NCBI GenBank assembly: GCA_025351345.1
Contig: JANXWB010000080.1
Span: 1 to 64,000 of the forward strand
DNA: 64,000 nt
Origin: Synechococcales cyanobacterium GL140_1_metabat_312
GTDB taxonomy: Bacteria; Cyanobacteriota; Cyanobacteriia; Leptolyngbyales; Leptolyngbyaceae
Direction of reading: 5' to 3'
In this document: one piece after another, positions 34,902 to 42,858 of the stretch
Layout of the letters: each line of letters starts with the position of its first letter
Position numbering within the stretch: position 1 is the first letter of the stretch
Notes under the pieces: generated by a model
What the model saw: the letters and a program-made list of their open reading frames with translations, nothing else
Told to the model about the DNA's origin: nothing
The model's database searches: none
Translations under genes and position numbers: made by a program

Positions 34902-35615
34902 TTAGCTTTCAATAGACTTGATGTCACGAAGCGCACTGATGTCCACTTCGATCGCAGGACCCATGGTCGATGAGATATAAAGCGTACGCCAGTAACGACC
35001 CTTGGCACCCGATGGACGGTTCCGCTCAATGCTATCTTGCAAGGTCTTTAAGTTAACCAAAAGATCTTCGGCAGAGAAGGCAGACTTTCCAAATAGAACG
35101 TGAACAATTCCGGTTTTGTCGGCTTTATACTCGATCTTCCCGGCTTTAAATTCAGCGATCGCTTGAACTAAGTCTGTGGCAACAGTTCCAGCTTTCGGAG
35201 AAGGCATCAAACCCCGTGGACCCAGAACACGACCCAGCTTTGCCACTTGTGGCATCACATCAGGCGTTGCGATCAATAGGTCGAAATCCATCCGGCCCTT
35301 TTGAATTTCTTCAATCAACTCTTCCGAACCCGCAATATCTGCACCAGCGGCGGTTGCTTCTGCAACTTTCTCACCCCGTGCGATGACCGCGACGCGAATG
35401 GTTTGTCCAGTGCCCTTCGGCAAGGCGACCGTTGTCCGTAACTGTTGATCGTTATACTTCGGATCGATCCCGAGACGAACGTGAGCTTCTGCTGATTCAG
35501 CAAATTTTGCTGTAGCCGTTTCCTTCAGCAGTTGAATCGCTTCGAGCGGAGCATAAATCCGATCTTCTACTTTGGACTGTAACTCGCGTGTCCGCTTTGA
35601 AAGCTTTCTAGTCAT
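34902..35615 (-). CDS. rplA: 50S ribosomal protein L1
   Basis: A 237-residue L1 protein of the ribosomal L1 stalk, also a translational repressor of rplK-rplA in many bacteria. Diagnostic parts are [68 protein letters not shown] and [11 protein letters not shown]. The ATG at 35615 has CAGGAGT upstream and gives the family N-terminus [12 protein letters not shown]; a TTG seven codons further upstream is not preferred. It is 94 bp downstream of rplK. Confidence 0.98.
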   Translation of the reverse strand: MTRKLSKRTRELQSKVEDRIYAPLEAIQLLKETATAKFAESAEAHVRLGIDPKYNDQQLRTTVALPKGTGQTIRVAVIARGEKVAEATAAGADIAGSEELIEEIQKGRMDFDLLIATPDVMPQVAKLGRVLGPRGLMPSPKAGTVATDLVQAIAEFKAGKIEYKADKTGIVHVLFGKSAFSAEDLLVNLKTLQDSIERNRPSGAKGRYWRTLYISSTMGPAIEVDISALRDIKSIES

Positions 35616-35709
35616 TGTCTTACTCCTGGGGTGCAAACGAGATTCCTCTCTTCCCCTAAAATTTACGATTTTGGTAAAATTTGGCCAACCAGTAGAAAAT
35701 AATTTCTAA

Positions 35710-36135
35710 CTAGTCGTTGATGGTTACGCCCATGTTCTTGGCAGTTCCAGCAATAATCTTCATTGCGCCTTCGATGTCGATCGCATTCAAGTCAGGCATT
35801 TTGACTTTTGCGATGTCTTCGAGCTGAGCGCGAGAGATAGATCCAACTTTTTTAGTGTTGGGTTCACCGGATCCAGTTTCAATTCCGGCAGCTTTTGCAA
35901 TCAACTTAGACGCTGGAGGCGTTTTCAGAATGAAGGTAAAGCTACGATCTTCATACACAGAGATTTCAACAGGCACGACCATTCCGGCTTGGTCGGAGGT
36001 GCGTGCATTGTACTCTTTACAGAACATCATGATGTTCACACCATGTTGACCCAATGCAGGACCAATGGGAGGTGCTGGGTTCGCTTTGCCCGCATTAATT
36101 GCGAGCTTAATCATTGCTACGACTTTCTTGGCCAT
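35710..36135 (-). CDS. rplK: 50S ribosomal protein L11
   Basis: A 141-residue L11 protein of the GTPase-associated centre. Diagnostic segments are [62 protein letters not shown] and [11 protein letters not shown]. It follows nusG by 51 bp in the operon and precedes rplA. Confidence 0.98.
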   Translation of the reverse strand: MAKKVVAMIKLAINAGKANPAPPIGPALGQHGVNIMMFCKEYNARTSDQAGMVVPVEISVYEDRSFTFILKTPPASKLIAKAAGIETGSGEPNTKKVGSISRAQLEDIAKVKMPDLNAIDIEGAMKIIAGTAKNMGVTIND

Positions 36136-36186
36136 CGATCGAACTACTCACTAGCTAATAACGAGACTCAAGCAATGGCAGAACCA

Positions 36187-36849
36187 CTACTCAATCTTTT
36201 GAACTTGACCTATTTCTAACTCCACAGGAGTTTCCCGTCCGAAAATTGAGAGTAGTGCTTTCAGTTTGTTCCGTTCAGCACTGACTTCCACAACTTCCCC
36301 TTCAAATTCCTTAAAGGGTCCAGACAGGACCATAATTTTATCACCTGTTGCCAGGTTAATTTTACGAACTGGTTCTTGCTCTTGAGTCCGTTTAAAGATC
36401 CGCTCTACTTCCGAATGCGCCAACGGCATCGGTTTTACGTGACCACGACCTCGCCCATAGCGACGTTTCTGCTCAGATCCCACAAAGTTAATGACGTGAG
36501 GTGTATTTTTAATCACCTGCCAAGCATCATCGTCCATGATCATGCGAATTAATACATAACCTGGAAACACCTTTTCACTGCCTTCTTTCGGCTTTCCATC
36601 TTTCTGATGTTTCAGAATAGGAGTTTCGGGGATTTGGACATCCAAGATTCGATTGAATACATCCAAGGTTTGGATGCGTTGCTCTAAGTTCATCTTGACG
36701 CGTTTTTCGCAACCCGACGCGACCTGAACGGCATACCATCGGGACTGCTTCAGGAGAGCTTTGCGATTGTACTCCTCCTCTCCGAGTACTTCAAGATCAA
36801 CTAGGTCTCGTGGATCCATTTCTTGTGATTCTTCAGTGGTGTAAGTCAT
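36187..36849 (-). CDS. nusG: Transcription antitermination factor NusG
   Basis: A 220-residue NusG. The NGN domain is seen in RWYAVQVASGCEKRVKMNLE and GYVLIRMIMDDDAWQVIKNT, and the C-terminal KOW domain in GDKIMVLSGPFKEFEGEVVEV. The N-terminus carries an acidic extension of about 30 residues before the NGN domain, as in other cyanobacteria. The ATG at 36849 overlaps the secE stop as ATGA, so the genes are translationally coupled; an upstream ATG at 36876 would lie inside secE and is not preferred. Confidence 0.97.
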   Translation of the reverse strand: MTYTTEESQEMDPRDLVDLEVLGEEEYNRKALLKQSRWYAVQVASGCEKRVKMNLEQRIQTLDVFNRILDVQIPETPILKHQKDGKPKEGSEKVFPGYVLIRMIMDDDAWQVIKNTPHVINFVGSEQKRRYGRGRGHVKPMPLAHSEVERIFKRTQEQEPVRKINLATGDKIMVLSGPFKEFEGEVVEVSAERNKLKALLSIFGRETPVELEIGQVQKIE

Positions 36850-37103
36850 GAGGGGAATACCTGCGCTTGTGCCCATGAAAACAATTGGTCTAGGAAATAG
36901 ACGACAGTGGCGGATAGGGCAACCATCGCAATCACCGCGATCGATTCACTAATCAACTGCTGACGACTGGGCCAGCTGACTTGACTAAGTTCTTTTTTTG
37001 TTTCTTGAAAAAATATATTTGGATTCAACGATGCTTTAGTGGGATCTTTACCCTTGAGAGCGATCGCATCCGGTTCGGGACGGGAGGTGTCTTCGTCTGC
37101 CAT
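36846..37103 (-). CDS. secE: Preprotein translocase subunit SecE
   Basis: An 85-residue single-span SecE, the essential small subunit of SecYEG. FFQETKKELSQVSWPSRQQL precedes the C-terminal transmembrane segment SIAVIAMVALSATVVYFLDQ. The first 30 residues are a poorly conserved hydrophilic extension. Its stop overlaps the nusG start. The tRNA-Trp gene lies 125 bp upstream. Confidence 0.96.
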   Translation of the reverse strand: MADEDTSRPEPDAIALKGKDPTKASLNPNIFFQETKKELSQVSWPSRQQLISESIAVIAMVALSATVVYFLDQLFSWAQAQVFPS

Positions 37104-37228
37104 TGGTAATTACCATCCTAATTCTACAGACAATCAATCTCTAACCCCTTTCAGAAAAGATAGGTACAGCCTAACCCTGTAACCAGGAGACTATACCTAT
37201 TTTTAGGAGCTTAAATGAAGCAATTCAA

Positions 37229-37301
37229 CGCGCCCTGAAGGACTTGAACCCTCGACATCAGGTTTTGGAGACCTGCGTTCTACCAACTGAACTAAGGACG
37301 C
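37229..37301 (-). tRNA. trnW: tRNA-Trp (CCA anticodon)
   Basis: A 73-base cloverleaf on the minus strand. The acceptor stem GCGTCCT pairs with AGGGCGC and leaves discriminator G. The anticodon stem CAGGT/ACCTG encloses CTCCAAA with anticodon CCA. The T loop is GTTCAAG. No 3' CCA is encoded. Its position between rplS and secE is usual in cyanobacteria. Confidence 0.97.
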
Positions 37302-37385
37302 ATGTTATGAACTGCTTCATTGTAACCCGGTTTTGTCTTTAGTGTAACAGAGTTTCTTAAAGACAAAACCTAGCGAGATCTGAGA

Positions 37386-37748
37386 TTAAATCTCTCGATC
37401 GAAACGCTGCTTCAAGCGAGCAGACTTACCGGTGCGTTGACGTAAGTAGAACAACTTAGCGCGACGGACTTTACCGCGACGCAGAACTGTAACACTTTCA
37501 ATTCGAGGGGAGTGAATCAAGAACACCCGCTCAACGCCGACATTCTGGAATACTCGACGAACAGTAATGTTCTGAGTAACACCAGCACTGCGTTTAGCAA
37601 TGACAACGCCTTCATAGGGCTGAGTCCGTTCTTTTTCTCCTTCGCGAATCTTCACGCCGACCCGTACGGTGTCGCCCACATGAACAACGGGAAGATCACT
37701 CTTCATTTGTTCCGCTTCAATTGAGCGGATGATTTCCTGCGCTTTCAT
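37386..37748 (-). CDS. rplS: 50S ribosomal protein L19
   Basis: A 120-residue L19 protein at the 30S-50S interface. Diagnostic parts are [70 protein letters not shown] and [14 protein letters not shown] chose the ATG at 37748 since [11 protein letters not shown] matches homologues; a GTG at 37769 would add seven residues. No clear Shine-Dalgarno sequence precedes either. Confidence 0.97.
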   Translation of the reverse strand: MKAQEIIRSIEAEQMKSDLPVVHVGDTVRVGVKIREGEKERTQPYEGVVIAKRSAGVTQNITVRRVFQNVGVERVFLIHSPRIESVTVLRRGKVRRAKLFYLRQRTGKSARLKQRFDREI

Positions 37749-37937
37749 AGAGGGAGGCCAAAAACTCACAATTGCTAAATATAGCTTATGAAGTGGAAAT
37801 CGTCTATTTATTTTTAAAGTAATTTGGTAAATCTTAGAAGTATCGATCGTGTCTTTATATCGTCAACTTCTTCCAATTCAAGCTAAGTTTAGAACAAGGC
37901 TCAATTCTAGTCCACCTCTTTAGATTCCACGATCTCC

Positions 37938-38753
37938 ATGAACATCTTCAGCAATCTTCTTCCCTCGCCACTGCTTCGTAAGCGCCGAGGTGGGATGGTC
38001 AAAACATCTGATGAAATCGCCATCATGCGTCAGTCTTGTCGGATTGTCGCCACAGTATTAAAAGAGGTTGGGGAGTTGGTTGAACCGGGAATGACTACCG
38101 CCGACTTGGATGCGTTCGCCGAAAAACGGATTCGGGGATTTGGGGCAACGCCAAGTTTTAAGGGCTATCACGGATTTCCGGCCTCACTCTGTACCTCTGT
38201 CAATCATGAAGTGGTGCATGGGATTCCGAGCCGAAAGAAAATTTTACGATCAGGAGATGTTCTTAAATTAGATACTGGAGCCTATTTCCAAGGATTTCAT
38301 GGCGACTCCTGTATCACCGTTGTCGTGGGTGGTAACGCTCCAGCCAAAACGGCTCATTTAATCAAGGTTGCAGAACAGGCTTTGTATAAGTCGATCGAAC
38401 AGGTCCGCGCTGGAGCCTATTTATTAGATATGGCGATCGCGGTCCAGACTTACGTAGAAGCAAATGGTTACAGCGTTGTCGAAGAATACACGGGCCATGG
38501 AGTAGGACGGAATCTCCATGAGGAGCCACATGTCTTTAATTTCCGAACCAATGAAATTCCTAATGTGAAATTGAAAGCGGGGATGACCTTGGCAATTGAA
38601 CCTATTGTCAATGTTGGATCCAATGCAACCCGAGTCTTGGCCGACCGCTGGACAGTGGTGACGATGGATACAAAGTTATCAGCTCAGTTTGAACACACGG
38701 TGCTAGTGACGGAGACGGGATCGGAAATTTTGACCGATCGTTCTCTCATCTAG
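37938..38753 (+). CDS. map: Methionine aminopeptidase, type I
   Basis: A 271-residue metalloprotease that removes the initiator Met. Metal-ligand and substrate motifs are visible: [19 protein letters not shown], the two Asp in [30 protein letters not shown] with its His, LAIEPIV with a Glu ligand, and [11 protein letters not shown] with the last Glu. A basic extension of about 20 residues ([19 protein letters not shown]) precedes the catalytic domain, as in other cyanobacterial Map proteins. It is divergent from rplS. Confidence 0.96.
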   Translation: MNIFSNLLPSPLLRKRRGGMVKTSDEIAIMRQSCRIVATVLKEVGELVEPGMTTADLDAFAEKRIRGFGATPSFKGYHGFPASLCTSVNHEVVHGIPSRKKILRSGDVLKLDTGAYFQGFHGDSCITVVVGGNAPAKTAHLIKVAEQALYKSIEQVRAGAYLLDMAIAVQTYVEANGYSVVEEYTGHGVGRNLHEEPHVFNFRTNEIPNVKLKAGMTLAIEPIVNVGSNATRVLADRWTVVTMDTKLSAQFEHTVLVTETGSEILTDRSLI

Positions 38754-38842
38754 ATCAACGTGAGAACCAACTTGTTGCCCCTGCTCCTCAACCTTTGCTT
38801 TAGTTCATACACTCTTTTGAAACAGCCTTTTCCACGACGATA

Positions 38843-39508
38843 ATGTTCAAAAATACCCTTGGACTTCCGGATCAGCTACATGACTACATTTTGGACAATT
38901 CTTTAAAAGAGCTGCCAATCTTAGCGGAACTCCGAAAGGAAACTCAAGACCACAAGCAAGCCCGAATGCAGATTTCTCCTGATCAGGGGCAACTAATAGC
39001 GCTGTTAATTCGCCTGATGTCTGCACGGCGTGTGTTAGAAATTGGCGTATTCACCGGATATAGCTCATTGACGATTGCTTTGGCCTTGCCGATGGACGGG
39101 CGTTTGGTAGCTTGTGATATCAGTGAAGAGTATACTTCGATCGCAAAACGCTATTGGCGGCTGGCTGGCGTTCAGGAAAAAATCGATCTGCGCATAGCGC
39201 CTGCGTTACAAACATTAGATTCCCTTCTCGAATCTGGACAAGCGGAGACCTTTGATTTTGCTTTTGTTGATGCAGATAAGGCTAATTATTCCAATTATTA
39301 CGATCGGGCGCTTAAACTATTGCGTCCGGGTGGACTAATGGCCATTGACAATGTTTTGTGGTCTGGACGAGTGGCTGACATGCAATCGACCGATAAAATT
39401 GTCCAGACAATGCGGATTTTTAATGAGAAAGTAGCCCAAGACGATCGGGTTCAAGTTAGTCTTCTTCCGTTGGGTGACGGTATTACGCTCGCCTTGAAAA
39501 AAGCTTAA
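38843..39508 (+). CDS. Class I SAM O-methyltransferase (caffeoyl-CoA OMT-like)
   Basis: A 221-residue methyltransferase of the Methyltransf_3 family. SAM-binding motif I is RVLEIGVFTGYSSLTIALAL (about 63-82). FDFAFVDADKANYSNYYDRA provides the metal-binding Asp residues, and LLRPGGLMAIDNVLWSGRV completes the pattern. Such cation-dependent enzymes methylate catechol-type substrates; the natural substrate in cyanobacteria is usually unknown. It lies 89 bp after map on the same strand and may be cotranscribed. Confidence 0.92.
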   Translation: MFKNTLGLPDQLHDYILDNSLKELPILAELRKETQDHKQARMQISPDQGQLIALLIRLMSARRVLEIGVFTGYSSLTIALALPMDGRLVACDISEEYTSIAKRYWRLAGVQEKIDLRIAPALQTLDSLLESGQAETFDFAFVDADKANYSNYYDRALKLLRPGGLMAIDNVLWSGRVADMQSTDKIVQTMRIFNEKVAQDDRVQVSLLPLGDGITLALKKA

Positions 39509-39530
39509 ACTCATGGTTCAAATCACTGCT

Positions 39531-39920
39531 TTAAACCAATGCTTCAGAGGCTTTTAAATCACGGTGACGATCGAGAAACGCTTCAAAATCTGGGGCAAAA
39601 ATTCCATGGCCTAAGGTTGAGTTGCAGGATGAGGATTCTACAGAGCATTGAATACGGTACTCTAGTTCAAGCTTGGCAGTATGCTCCAAACCAAGAAATG
39701 TAATATCCTTGCCGGAAGCCTGCGATCGAATCATAGATTGAGCCAACAAATTAATACCATCACTATCGACTGTTTCCACCCAGAGTAAATCAACAATTAC
39801 GCCCCTAGCATGAGTCAACGCTTCCTCTAGAGATTGCTGGAAGACCTGACCTAAGGATCCATGAAGGCTCTCTGGTTGCAAAATAGTATTGGATGTGATG
39901 GGTTCCTGGGAAATAAACAT
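39531..39920 (-). CDS. STAS-domain protein with Asp at the phospho-Ser position
   Basis: A 129-residue single STAS domain, as in anti-sigma-factor antagonists. The strand-loop-helix signature is VIVDLLWVETVDSDGINLLA (41-60). In SpoIIAA-type proteins this loop is DSSG and the second Ser is phosphorylated by the partner kinase; here it reads Asp52-Ser53-Asp54-Gly55, so the phospho-site is an acidic residue that could mimic the phosphorylated state. The final 30 residues are an extension rich in Ser and Cys (SVESSSCNSTLG). The ATG at 39920 with GAAGG upstream is preferred over a TTG at 39932. No kinase or phosphatase partner is adjacent. Confidence 0.75.
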   Translation of the reverse strand: MFISQEPITSNTILQPESLHGSLGQVFQQSLEEALTHARGVIVDLLWVETVDSDGINLLAQSMIRSQASGKDITFLGLEHTAKLELEYRIQCSVESSSCNSTLGHGIFAPDFEAFLDRHRDLKASEALV

Positions 39921-40455
39921 AGATACCTTCAATCTACCCGTGAACGTAGGCTTATAGACAAGACATAAAAGACTTGAAAATCAGAACACTTAGACGCGTC
40001 TATTATTGAATTAACGGATCCATAAAATTATCCGATCGGATTTCAGATTTAAGCTTAAAATCCATGGACAACTCTAAGTTTAAATAAATCAAAAGACTGC
40101 GACGCGGGTGATATCTAGAACTTACAAAATCTTGATGCCCAACGCTTTTTGTTTTAAAGCCAAATTGCTGAGAACTGAGAAAATCGGACTGGATTTCACC
40201 TGTGCAGGGGAGTGGGACTCCTGTTGATAATCTGACACGAAATATCGATAAAGGTTGATCTAACCCTAGTTTTGGATTGAGGTTACTTTACGAATTGACA
40301 TAATATGACTACACTCTAAAGCCTATAGATATCATATTTTTTACTTTTGCGATCGCTTTAAGTGTGTTGCAGGTTTTAGTTTATATCCATCAAAATTTAC
40401 ATTCTACCTATATATTTTCGATAGCCCCCTCCTCACTAAAGATAGGAAAACGAGC
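39921..40455. other. 535-bp intergenic region between STAS gene and guaA
   Basis: The region is AT-rich, with no coding frame that I can support. It contains a TTGACA hexamer (40295-40300) on the plus strand followed by A/T-rich sequence that could be the guaA promoter, though the -10 box is uncertain, and one HIP1 site near 40350. It must also hold the promoter of the divergent STAS gene. Confidence 0.5.
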
Positions 40456-42096
40456 GTGACTCCTCCGGTTGATTCCTCAGTCCTCTCGGCTCAGCCGACA
40501 GTACAGGCCAATATTAATTCCTCAGATTTCGGTTCACTCGATCGCCAGATGATTGCAATTCTAGACTTTGGATCGCAGTATTCTGAGCTGATTGCTCGTC
40601 GAATCCGGGAAACGGAAGTATATTCTGAAGTCCTTTCCTATCGGACAACTGCCGATCAACTTCGCGAGCTTAATCCTAAAGGTATTATTCTTTCGGGTGG
40701 TCCTAGTTCGGTGTACGACGATCGTGCGCCCCTTTGTGATCCTGAAATATGGACTCTAGGGATTCCTGTGATCGGGGTTTGTTACGGGATGCAACTCATG
40801 GTTCAGCAGTTAGGTGGCATCGTTGAGCGAGCCGAACGCGGTGAATATGGAAAAGCAAATCTTCTGGTTGATAGCGCATCCAAATTGCTTGATGCTGTGC
40901 CAGATAGCTCGGTCATGTGGATGAGTCATGGCGATTCAGTTATGCAAATGCCAGATGGTTTTGAGCTACTGGCCCACACTGAGAATACGCCTTGTGCTGC
41001 GATCGCGGACACGAAACGCAATTTCTATGGTGTACAGTTTCATCCGGAAGTAGTCCATTCCCAAAGCGGCCAAATTCTAATTCGCAACTTTGTCTATCAA
41101 GTTTGTGGATGTAAGCCAACTTGGACAACGGAAGCATTTGTGGAGCAGGCCATTCGCGAGGTGAAGGAACGAGTCGGTGATAAGCAAGTACTTCTGGCAT
41201 TATCCGGCGGGGTTGATTCTTCGACTTTGGCATTCTTATTGCATCGGGCGATCGGCGATAAGCTGACCTGCATGTTTATCGACCAAGGTTTCATGCGTAA
41301 GGGTGAACCGGAGCGTTTAGTTAAGCTTTTCGATGAACAGTTCCATATTCCTGTGGTTCATGTGCAAGCTCGCGATCGGTTTCTAAGTGTTGTAAAAGGA
41401 ATTAGTGATCCCGAAGAAAAACGCAAAAAAATCGGCCATGAGTTTATCCGCGTATTCGAGTCAGAGTCGAAACGCCTAGGTCCATTTGACTACTTGGCTC
41501 AAGGAACTCTTTATCCTGATGTGATTGAGTCGGCAGACACGAATGCGGATCCTGCCACAGGTGAACGGGTTGCGGTCAAGATCAAAAGTCACCACAATGT
41601 CGGCGGCTTACCCAAGGATCTACAATTTAAGTTGATCGAGCCTCTCCGTAAACTATTTAAAGATGAAGTCCGAAAAGTGGGCCAAATTTTGGGCTTGCCG
41701 GATGAAATTGTTAAGCGCCAACCCTTCCCCGGTCCTGGATTAGCAATCCGAATTTTGGGCGAGATTACTGAAGAAAAGCTTAATATTCTGCGCGATGCGG
41801 ACTTAATCGTTCGTCAAGAGGTTAATAAAGCAGGTCTTTATAATGAGATTTGGCAGGCATTTGCGGTCTTATTACCTGTGCGAAGTGTTGGCGTGATGGG
41901 AGATAAGCGAACCTATGCGTTCCCGATCGTGCTTCGTATGGTGAAGAGTGAAGATGGGATGACAGCAGATTGGGCGCGGGTTCCCTATGATCTACTTGAA
42001 ACAATATCGACCCGTATTGTTAATGAAGTAAAAGGCGTAAACAGAGTAGTGTATGACATTACATCTAAACCACCAGGGACGATCGAGTGGGAATGA
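40456..42096 (+). CDS. guaA: GMP synthase, glutamine-hydrolysing
   Basis: A 546-residue enzyme converting XMP, glutamine and ATP to GMP. The class I amidotransferase domain starts at [18 protein letters not shown] and has the nucleophile Cys in GVCYGMQL and the His/Glu in [10 protein letters not shown]. The ATP pyrophosphatase domain has the P-loop [16 protein letters not shown]. The dimerisation domain includes [13 protein letters not shown] and ends in the canonical [13 protein letters not shown]. The start is GTG, with AGGA upstream and a variable leader of about 30 residues, usual for cyanobacterial GuaA. Confidence 0.98.
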   Translation: MTPPVDSSVLSAQPTVQANINSSDFGSLDRQMIAILDFGSQYSELIARRIRETEVYSEVLSYRTTADQLRELNPKGIILSGGPSSVYDDRAPLCDPEIWTLGIPVIGVCYGMQLMVQQLGGIVERAERGEYGKANLLVDSASKLLDAVPDSSVMWMSHGDSVMQMPDGFELLAHTENTPCAAIADTKRNFYGVQFHPEVVHSQSGQILIRNFVYQVCGCKPTWTTEAFVEQAIREVKERVGDKQVLLALSGGVDSSTLAFLLHRAIGDKLTCMFIDQGFMRKGEPERLVKLFDEQFHIPVVHVQARDRFLSVVKGISDPEEKRKKIGHEFIRVFESESKRLGPFDYLAQGTLYPDVIESADTNADPATGERVAVKIKSHHNVGGLPKDLQFKLIEPLRKLFKDEVRKVGQILGLPDEIVKRQPFPGPGLAIRILGEITEEKLNILRDADLIVRQEVNKAGLYNEIWQAFAVLLPVRSVGVMGDKRTYAFPIVLRMVKSEDGMTADWARVPYDLLETISTRIVNEVKGVNRVVYDITSKPPGTIEWE

Positions 42097-42122
42097 GTCT
42101 TGAACAATAATTGATAAATACC

Positions 42123-42161
42123 AAAAAAGGCGGAGAACTTTAAAATCCTCCGCCTTTTTTG
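42123..42161. terminator. Bidirectional terminator after guaA
   Basis: AAAAAAGGCGGAG and CTCCGCCTTTTTT form a GC-rich stem with an A-run and a T-run, serving guaA and the convergent pentapeptide gene. Confidence 0.92.
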
Positions 42162-42174
42162 TACGTACTGTCTT

Positions 42175-42714
42175 TTATTCTCGACAGCCAAGAGATTCTC
42201 TTGTATCAACCCCTGTTTTGGAATTAGTGCCACTGGCAAACGCGCAAAGTTGCTTGACCTGAAATGCATTGAGAATTGCACCAGAGAAATCTGCACCTTC
42301 AATTTTTACATTTCGGAATTCGGTGCGCAGCATCATGGCATCTTCCAAAATAGCATCACTGAAATCGACATCCAACAGTCTGACTTGATCCATGATGGTC
42401 TGGGTCAGATTAGCGCCTCGAAAAATGGTCCCGGTTAAGGTCGAGGTACTAAAAACGGTGCCAATCAGATTTGCTTTACTCAAATTCGTACGATCGAGAT
42501 CAATATTAGCAAATTCTTCTGTCGGCAATTGCGCCCCGGTCATGTCTCGTCCCGCCAAGGTTCCTCCTTCTTCGGCTAATGGGTTTCCACTGGCAGCAGC
42601 AGATGCAGCAGCTTGAGCGCTCCCCGAAAATCCTCCCAAACTAAGCCCGATTACAATCGCAAAGGCAATTACCCGAGATAGCCAACTAGACCAAAAATGA
42701 CGATCGACAGCCAT
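42175..42714 (-). CDS. Exported pentapeptide-repeat protein
   Basis: A 179-residue protein. A signal peptide (VIAFAIVIGLSLGGFSGSAQA) suggests export to the thylakoid lumen or periplasm. The body is a right-handed beta-helix of A(D/N)LxX repeats (IDLDRTNLSKANLIGTVFST, RGANLTQTIMDQ, VDFSDAILEDAMM, IEGADFSGAIL). The C-terminus, QLCAFASGTNSKTGVDTRES followed by LGC, is a conserved cap with two Cys, as in chloroplast lumenal pentapeptide proteins. The ATG at 42714 has CGGAG six bases upstream and is preferred over an ATG at 42750. Function unknown. Confidence 0.85.
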   Translation of the reverse strand: MAVDRHFWSSWLSRVIAFAIVIGLSLGGFSGSAQAAASAAASGNPLAEEGGTLAGRDMTGAQLPTEEFANIDLDRTNLSKANLIGTVFSTSTLTGTIFRGANLTQTIMDQVRLLDVDFSDAILEDAMMLRTEFRNVKIEGADFSGAILNAFQVKQLCAFASGTNSKTGVDTRESLGCRE

Positions 42715-42783
42715 GACACTCCGTTCAATATTGGGACGAAAATAGTACATTCCATCAGTGTAGAGCGTTATCTGCCTTCATAC

Positions 42784-42829
42784 AAAAATCCCCGATCGCG
42801 AACCTACTCAAGTCACGATCGGGGATTTA
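42784..42829 (-). terminator. Terminator after the FG-GAP protein gene
   Basis: Long hairpin with arms ATCCCCGATCG and CGATCGGGGAT plus T-run on the minus strand, 30 bp after the stop of the 959-residue gene. The stem contains HIP1 sequence. Confidence 0.85.
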
Positions 42830-42858
42830 GTTATACAAGCTAATATCCGAAACTATAT

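Noticed and set aside
40410-40460. Yfr1-like small RNA motif upstream of guaA
   Set aside because: CTCCTCACTAAAG resembles the Yfr1 core only partly and lacks the flanking stem-loops.
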